From positions 2,418,001 to 2,482,000 of the forward strand of contig NC_013169.1 of NCBI RefSeq assembly GCF_000023925.1: a stretch of 64,000 nucleotides of DNA. Direction: 5' to 3'. Positions 60,912 through 64,000 of this stretch are shown here, one piece after another. Position numbers and translations under genes: made by a program. This DNA comes from Kytococcus sedentarius DSM 20547. GTDB lineage: Bacteria; Actinomycetota; Actinomycetes; Actinomycetales; Dermatophilaceae. The notes under the pieces are model-generated. The model was not told where the DNA came from. It did not search any database and worked only from the letters and a program-made list of their open reading frames with translations. How positions within the stretch are numbered: position 1 is the stretch's first letter; each line of letters begins with the position of its first letter.

Positions 60912-61065
60912 GAGCACCTCCTGGGTGTTCGTCCGGGCCGGTGGCTCACCACGGCCCGGCCCCACGGGTCGTGGGAACTGCCCTCCACGTTAACGGTTGG
61001 GCTGCTGGCCGGCGACCGGGCACCATGGGCAGCGAGGCCCTCCGAGGCCATGAGCTCCCCGGGGC

Positions 61066-63690
61066 TCAGCCCACAGCCGCCGCCCGCAGGTCCTCCACGG
61101 TGCGGACGGTCGCGCCCGCGATGGCGTCGTACCGGCCCGGCGTGCACGTCAGGACCAGCACCTGGGCGTCCGCACCCGCCCGCTCCAGGGCGCGGGCCAT
61201 GCGCCGCAACCGGTCCGGGTCGGACCAGCCCAGGGCGTCGTCGAGCACCACCGGCATGCCCTCGTCGGCGTCGACCACCTTCGCGACGGCCAGGCGCGAC
61301 AGCACCGAGAGCTGCTCCCGCGCACCGGTCGACAGGCCCTCCAACGGAACCGGCCGACCTCCCACCGACCGCGAGACGATCGACAGGTCCGGCGCCACCT
61401 CCACCGCGAAGCCCTCCGGGTGGAGCACGGACCCCAGCTCCTCGAGCGCCTCCCGGAAGGGCTGCACGTAACTGGCCTGGGCCTCCGCCCGGCGGTTCCG
61501 CAGCGTGGTGAGCAGCAGCTTCAGGGCCTCCGCCCGCGCCTGCACCCGGGTGAAGGCCTCGGTGACCTGCTCGAGGTGGGTGCGAGCCGCATCGAGGTCC
61601 TCTGCGCGACCTTCCTGGCCCACCTGGGCCAACATCGCCTCGGCCCGCAGGTGCTCGTCACGAGCCCGGCGGTGCCGGTCCTCGGCCCGCTCGGCCGCCA
61701 CCCGCACCGACTGCAGGTCCTCCTCGGAGACCGAACCCGCGGCGGCGAGCGCCTCCTGCCGGTCGGCCACCTGGTGCTCGGCATCAGCAACTGCGTGGCG
61801 GGTGCTCTCCACCGCGGCCCGCGCCGCGTCGTCCGTGACGAGCTCCCGCGCGGCCGCCACGCGGTCCTGCACCCGGGCCACGGCCGCGGCCGCGGCGTCG
61901 CGCTGCACCTCCGCGCGGTCGAGCGCAGCCCGCCGCGTCGCGGCCGTCTCCCGAGCCGCCCCCTCCTCCACGCGCACCGCCTCGGCGGCCTCGCGCGCTG
62001 CCTCCAGGGCCTCCCGCGCCGTGAGGGCGGCCGCCTGGGCATCCGTCACGGACGGTGCCTCCCCGTCGGCCTGCTCGACCCGCACCCGAGCGTCGGCGGC
62101 ATCGGCCCGCCAGTCCTCCACGGAGCGACCCTCCAGGGCCGTCTCCAGCTCGGCATCCACCGCATCCCGGTCGGCCGCTGCCCGCTGCACCGCCGCGTGC
62201 AACCGGTGGGCATGGGCCACGTCCTGGGCCCCCACCTCGGACAGGGCCTCGGACAACGCCCTGCGGGCTGCCTCGACCTCGGAGTCGTCCGCGCCCCGCG
62301 GCGGCAGGACGTGCACCTCCACACCCGCCACCTCCAGCAGGGTGGCCGCCCCCATCGGAGCCTCCCAGGGCCGCTCGTCAGCGGGCAGCTCCCGCCCGTC
62401 GAGCACCACCGGCACCGAGGCATCACCGGCCACCCGCAGCCGGGGACTGGCCGCGTCGCGCCGGGCGGTCGCGGTCCGCAGGGCGTCCTGGGCGGTCGTG
62501 ATGCGGGCGAGCGCGTCGTCGTCGACGACGTCCCCCTCGAGCAGGGCACGGATCGCCCGCTGCCGCTCGCGCAGCGCGTCGAGGCGCTCCACCGCACGCT
62601 GCAGCGTGGTCAGCTCCGCGGCAGCACGCGCGAGCGCCACCTGGTCCTCCGCCGTCCGGGAGGCCGCACGTGCTTCGGCCTCGGCCTGCTCGGCCTCCTC
62701 CCGCCGGGCCACCACCTGCGCCACGGACTCCTCGGCGGCCTGCTGCGGCTCCAGCGCTGCCTCCCGAGCCTCCTCCGCGACGGCTTCCGCCTCGGCCGCC
62801 TCCGCCGCCTCGGCCAGCAGTGCCTGACGTGCGACCTGGTCCGCCACGGCGCGCTCGTGGTCCCGGCGCGCCGTCACCAGCGCCTCCTGCGCGGTGGCCG
62901 CCGCAGCCCGCTCGGCCTCCGTGGACGCCCACGCCTCCTCGGCCTCAGCCCGGCGGGCGGCCGCGGCAGTCACCGCCTCGGCGGCACGCTCCTCCGCATC
63001 GCCCAACGCGGCCACCCGGCGCACATCCCCCTCCAGCGCCTCCACGACGGCCCGAGCCTGTTCCTCGGCCTGCACGGCTGCCTCGTGCTCCCCGCGCAGC
63101 CGCTTCAGCTCACCGGACTCCCGGCCACCCGCCGTCCAGTAGACCCCCGCATCGGACTCGACCCGCTCCACCAGGCTGGCCGCCTGGTCGAGGTCCTTCC
63201 CGGTGTCTCCCCCGGCCACCGCGTCGAGCGCAGCGGTCAGCCGGCGCGATTCCCCCAGCCCGTCGACCACGAGCGGGCCCTCCTGCAGCAGCTGCAGGGC
63301 CTTGCGCAGGGTCTCGTCCCCGTGCTCGTCCAGCAGGGCGACCACGTGGTTGTGCGCATCGTCACCCGTCAGCGGCTGCCCCGGACCGTGCGGCCGGAAC
63401 TCCGTGCGCGGCCCCTTCACCCACTGCTTGGCGTAGGTGAACCGCTGCCCACCCACGGTCAGCTCGGCCGTGACGGTCGGGCCCTCGTCGCGACCGATCG
63501 GCTGGGTGTCCTTGACGTACTGCTTCTTGGCCGTGGCCTTCTCCGTGAGCAGCATGTCCAGGGCCCGGACCAGCGTGCTCTTGCCGGCCTCGTTCGGCCC
63601 CTCGACCACCAGCACCCCCGCCTCGGGCACCTCCAGGCGGTAGTGGTCGATGCCGCGGAAGTCCTTGACCTCCAGCGCGTGGATCCTCAT
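61066..63690 (-). CDS. SMC/SbcC-like DNA repair ATPase
   Basis: 874 residues. ABC-type ATPase head split by a coiled coil: N-terminal MRIHALEVKDFRGIDHY and Walker A EGPNEAGKST (around residue 30-39), a long Ala/Glu/Arg coiled-coil middle with a hinge near the centre, and at the C-terminus the signature LSTGAREQLSVLSR and Walker B MPVVLDDAL. Overlaps by 4 nt the gene before it, as sbcD-sbcC or YhaO-YhaN pairs do, so a nuclease partner for DNA end processing is likely. Confidence 0.88.
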   Translation of the reverse strand: MRIHALEVKDFRGIDHYRLEVPEAGVLVVEGPNEAGKSTLVRALDMLLTEKATAKKQYVKDTQPIGRDEGPTVTAELTVGGQRFTYAKQWVKGPRTEFRPHGPGQPLTGDDAHNHVVALLDEHGDETLRKALQLLQEGPLVVDGLGESRRLTAALDAVAGGDTGKDLDQAASLVERVESDAGVYWTAGGRESGELKRLRGEHEAAVQAEEQARAVVEALEGDVRRVAALGDAEERAAEAVTAAAARRAEAEEAWASTEAERAAAATAQEALVTARRDHERAVADQVARQALLAEAAEAAEAEAVAEEAREAALEPQQAAEESVAQVVARREEAEQAEAEARAASRTAEDQVALARAAAELTTLQRAVERLDALRERQRAIRALLEGDVVDDDALARITTAQDALRTATARRDAASPRLRVAGDASVPVVLDGRELPADERPWEAPMGAATLLEVAGVEVHVLPPRGADDSEVEAARRALSEALSEVGAQDVAHAHRLHAAVQRAAADRDAVDAELETALEGRSVEDWRADAADARVRVEQADGEAPSVTDAQAAALTAREALEAAREAAEAVRVEEGAARETAATRRAALDRAEVQRDAAAAAVARVQDRVAAARELVTDDAARAAVESTRHAVADAEHQVADRQEALAAAGSVSEEDLQSVRVAAERAEDRHRRARDEHLRAEAMLAQVGQEGRAEDLDAARTHLEQVTEAFTRVQARAEALKLLLTTLRNRRAEAQASYVQPFREALEELGSVLHPEGFAVEVAPDLSIVSRSVGGRPVPLEGLSTGAREQLSVLSRLAVAKVVDADEGMPVVLDDALGWSDPDRLRRMARALERAGADAQVLVLTCTPGRYDAIAGATVRTVEDLRAAAVG

Positions 63691-64000
63691 GCTCGCTCCC
63701 CTGCCGTCGCGTACCGGTAGAGCAGGCGCAGGGCGTCCGACGCGGCCGCTGCACCCTCCCCACCGGACTCCGTCTGTTCCTTGAGGTCCGCGGCCGCCTG
63801 CGCCACGTACCCGCCGATCCCGATGTCGGACAGCTCGGCGTCATCCGGCACCACCACCACGTCGGTGTGCCGCTCCCAGGCGAACGCTGCCGCGAACGTG
63901 TCACCCGCCCACTCGAGCAGCTCCTGCAGTGCCGCGTCGTCGGTCAGCGACAACGTGCCCGTCAGCGCGTGGCGGATGAGGACCGACGACTTGTCCTCGA
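63687..64000 (-). CDS. C-terminal part of probable SbcD/Mre11-like nuclease (partial)
   Basis: Open to the window edge; 104 residues visible, without the metal-binding core. It ends ALRLLYRYATAGERA and overlaps the SMC-like gene (ATGA). The call rests only on the position: the gene coupled upstream of a short SbcC/YhaN-like ATPase is normally a metallophosphoesterase. What is visible is a helical C-terminal domain (LLEWAGDTFAAAFAWERHTD). Confidence 0.45.
   Translation of the reverse strand, partial: EDKSSVLIRHALTGTLSLTDDAALQELLEWAGDTFAAAFAWERHTDVVVVPDDAELSDIGIGGYVAQAAADLKEQTESGGEGAAAASDALRLLYRYATAGERA

Noticed and set aside
61420-63720. A 766-residue plus-strand frame opposite the SMC-like gene.
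   Set aside because: Shadow of a coiled-coil gene; composition only.

Overview
The window is high-GC DNA with actinobacterial gene order and features. These include a three-subunit succinate dehydrogenase with a single cytochrome b558, protein O-mannosyltransferase, paired bPH2 membrane proteins, galU next to 5-formyl-THF cyclo-ligase, FmdB and mscL, plus many starts that sit 6-8 nt after a TANNNT hexamer (leaderless mRNAs). It most resembles a member of Micrococcales; I cannot name the genus.

Layout. (1) 1-10.8 kb is a core block: a GDSL-type hydrolase start, a DUF2277 protein, two lipoproteins, the sdhCAB operon, divergent pmt, two PH-domain membrane proteins and a DJ-1/PfpI protein. (2) 10.8-51.0 kb is a mosaic island of lower GC, built from cargo modules broken up by insertion sequences. 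Its modules are: a copper cluster (CueP, truncated DUF305, CsoR-type operator, truncated CopZ, YdhK, CopB-type ATPase); two IS3 elements; four ISL3 elements of two types; one IS5 and one IS481; an AraC regulator present twice plus a stub; a relic cytosine-5 DNA methyltransferase; MerR-controlled MFS and DrrAB-like exporters; a PEP/pyruvate-binding protein with two regulators; a sensor kinase/response regulator with a three-gene lantibiotic-type ABC exporter; a MarR/flavin monooxygenase cluster; a Cmx-type chloramphenicol exporter; and a NAD-binding protein with its MarR regulator. The island ends in a large serine recombinase whose reading frame runs antisense through tRNA-Ala(CGC), the probable integration site. 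(3) 51.0-64 kb returns to core genes: a RimJ-like acetyltransferase, galU, 5-FCL, fmdB, a SAF-domain protein, mscL, a large helicase-like protein with a changed Walker A, tRNA-Arg(CCT), an SRPBCC protein and an SMC-like ATPase with its partner.

How it fits together. The island is largely a resistance/export collection in which almost every exporter sits beside its own regulator with a visible dyad: MerR-MFS, kinase/regulator-ABC, MarR-flavoenzyme, HTH-PEP synthase-like. Target-site duplications show that several ISs inserted independently, and at least five genes are broken (DUF305, CopZ, histidine phosphatase, C5-methyltransferase, flavin monooxygenase/hydrolase). The least explained items are a 32-bp perfect palindrome before the ABC operon, a 48-bp in-frame insertion inside an ISL3 transposase, a repeated intergenic stem with compensatory changes in the core, and the helicase-like protein lacking its P-loop lysine. 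I saw no CRISPR array, rRNA or conjugation genes, and nothing I can firmly call a new defence system.
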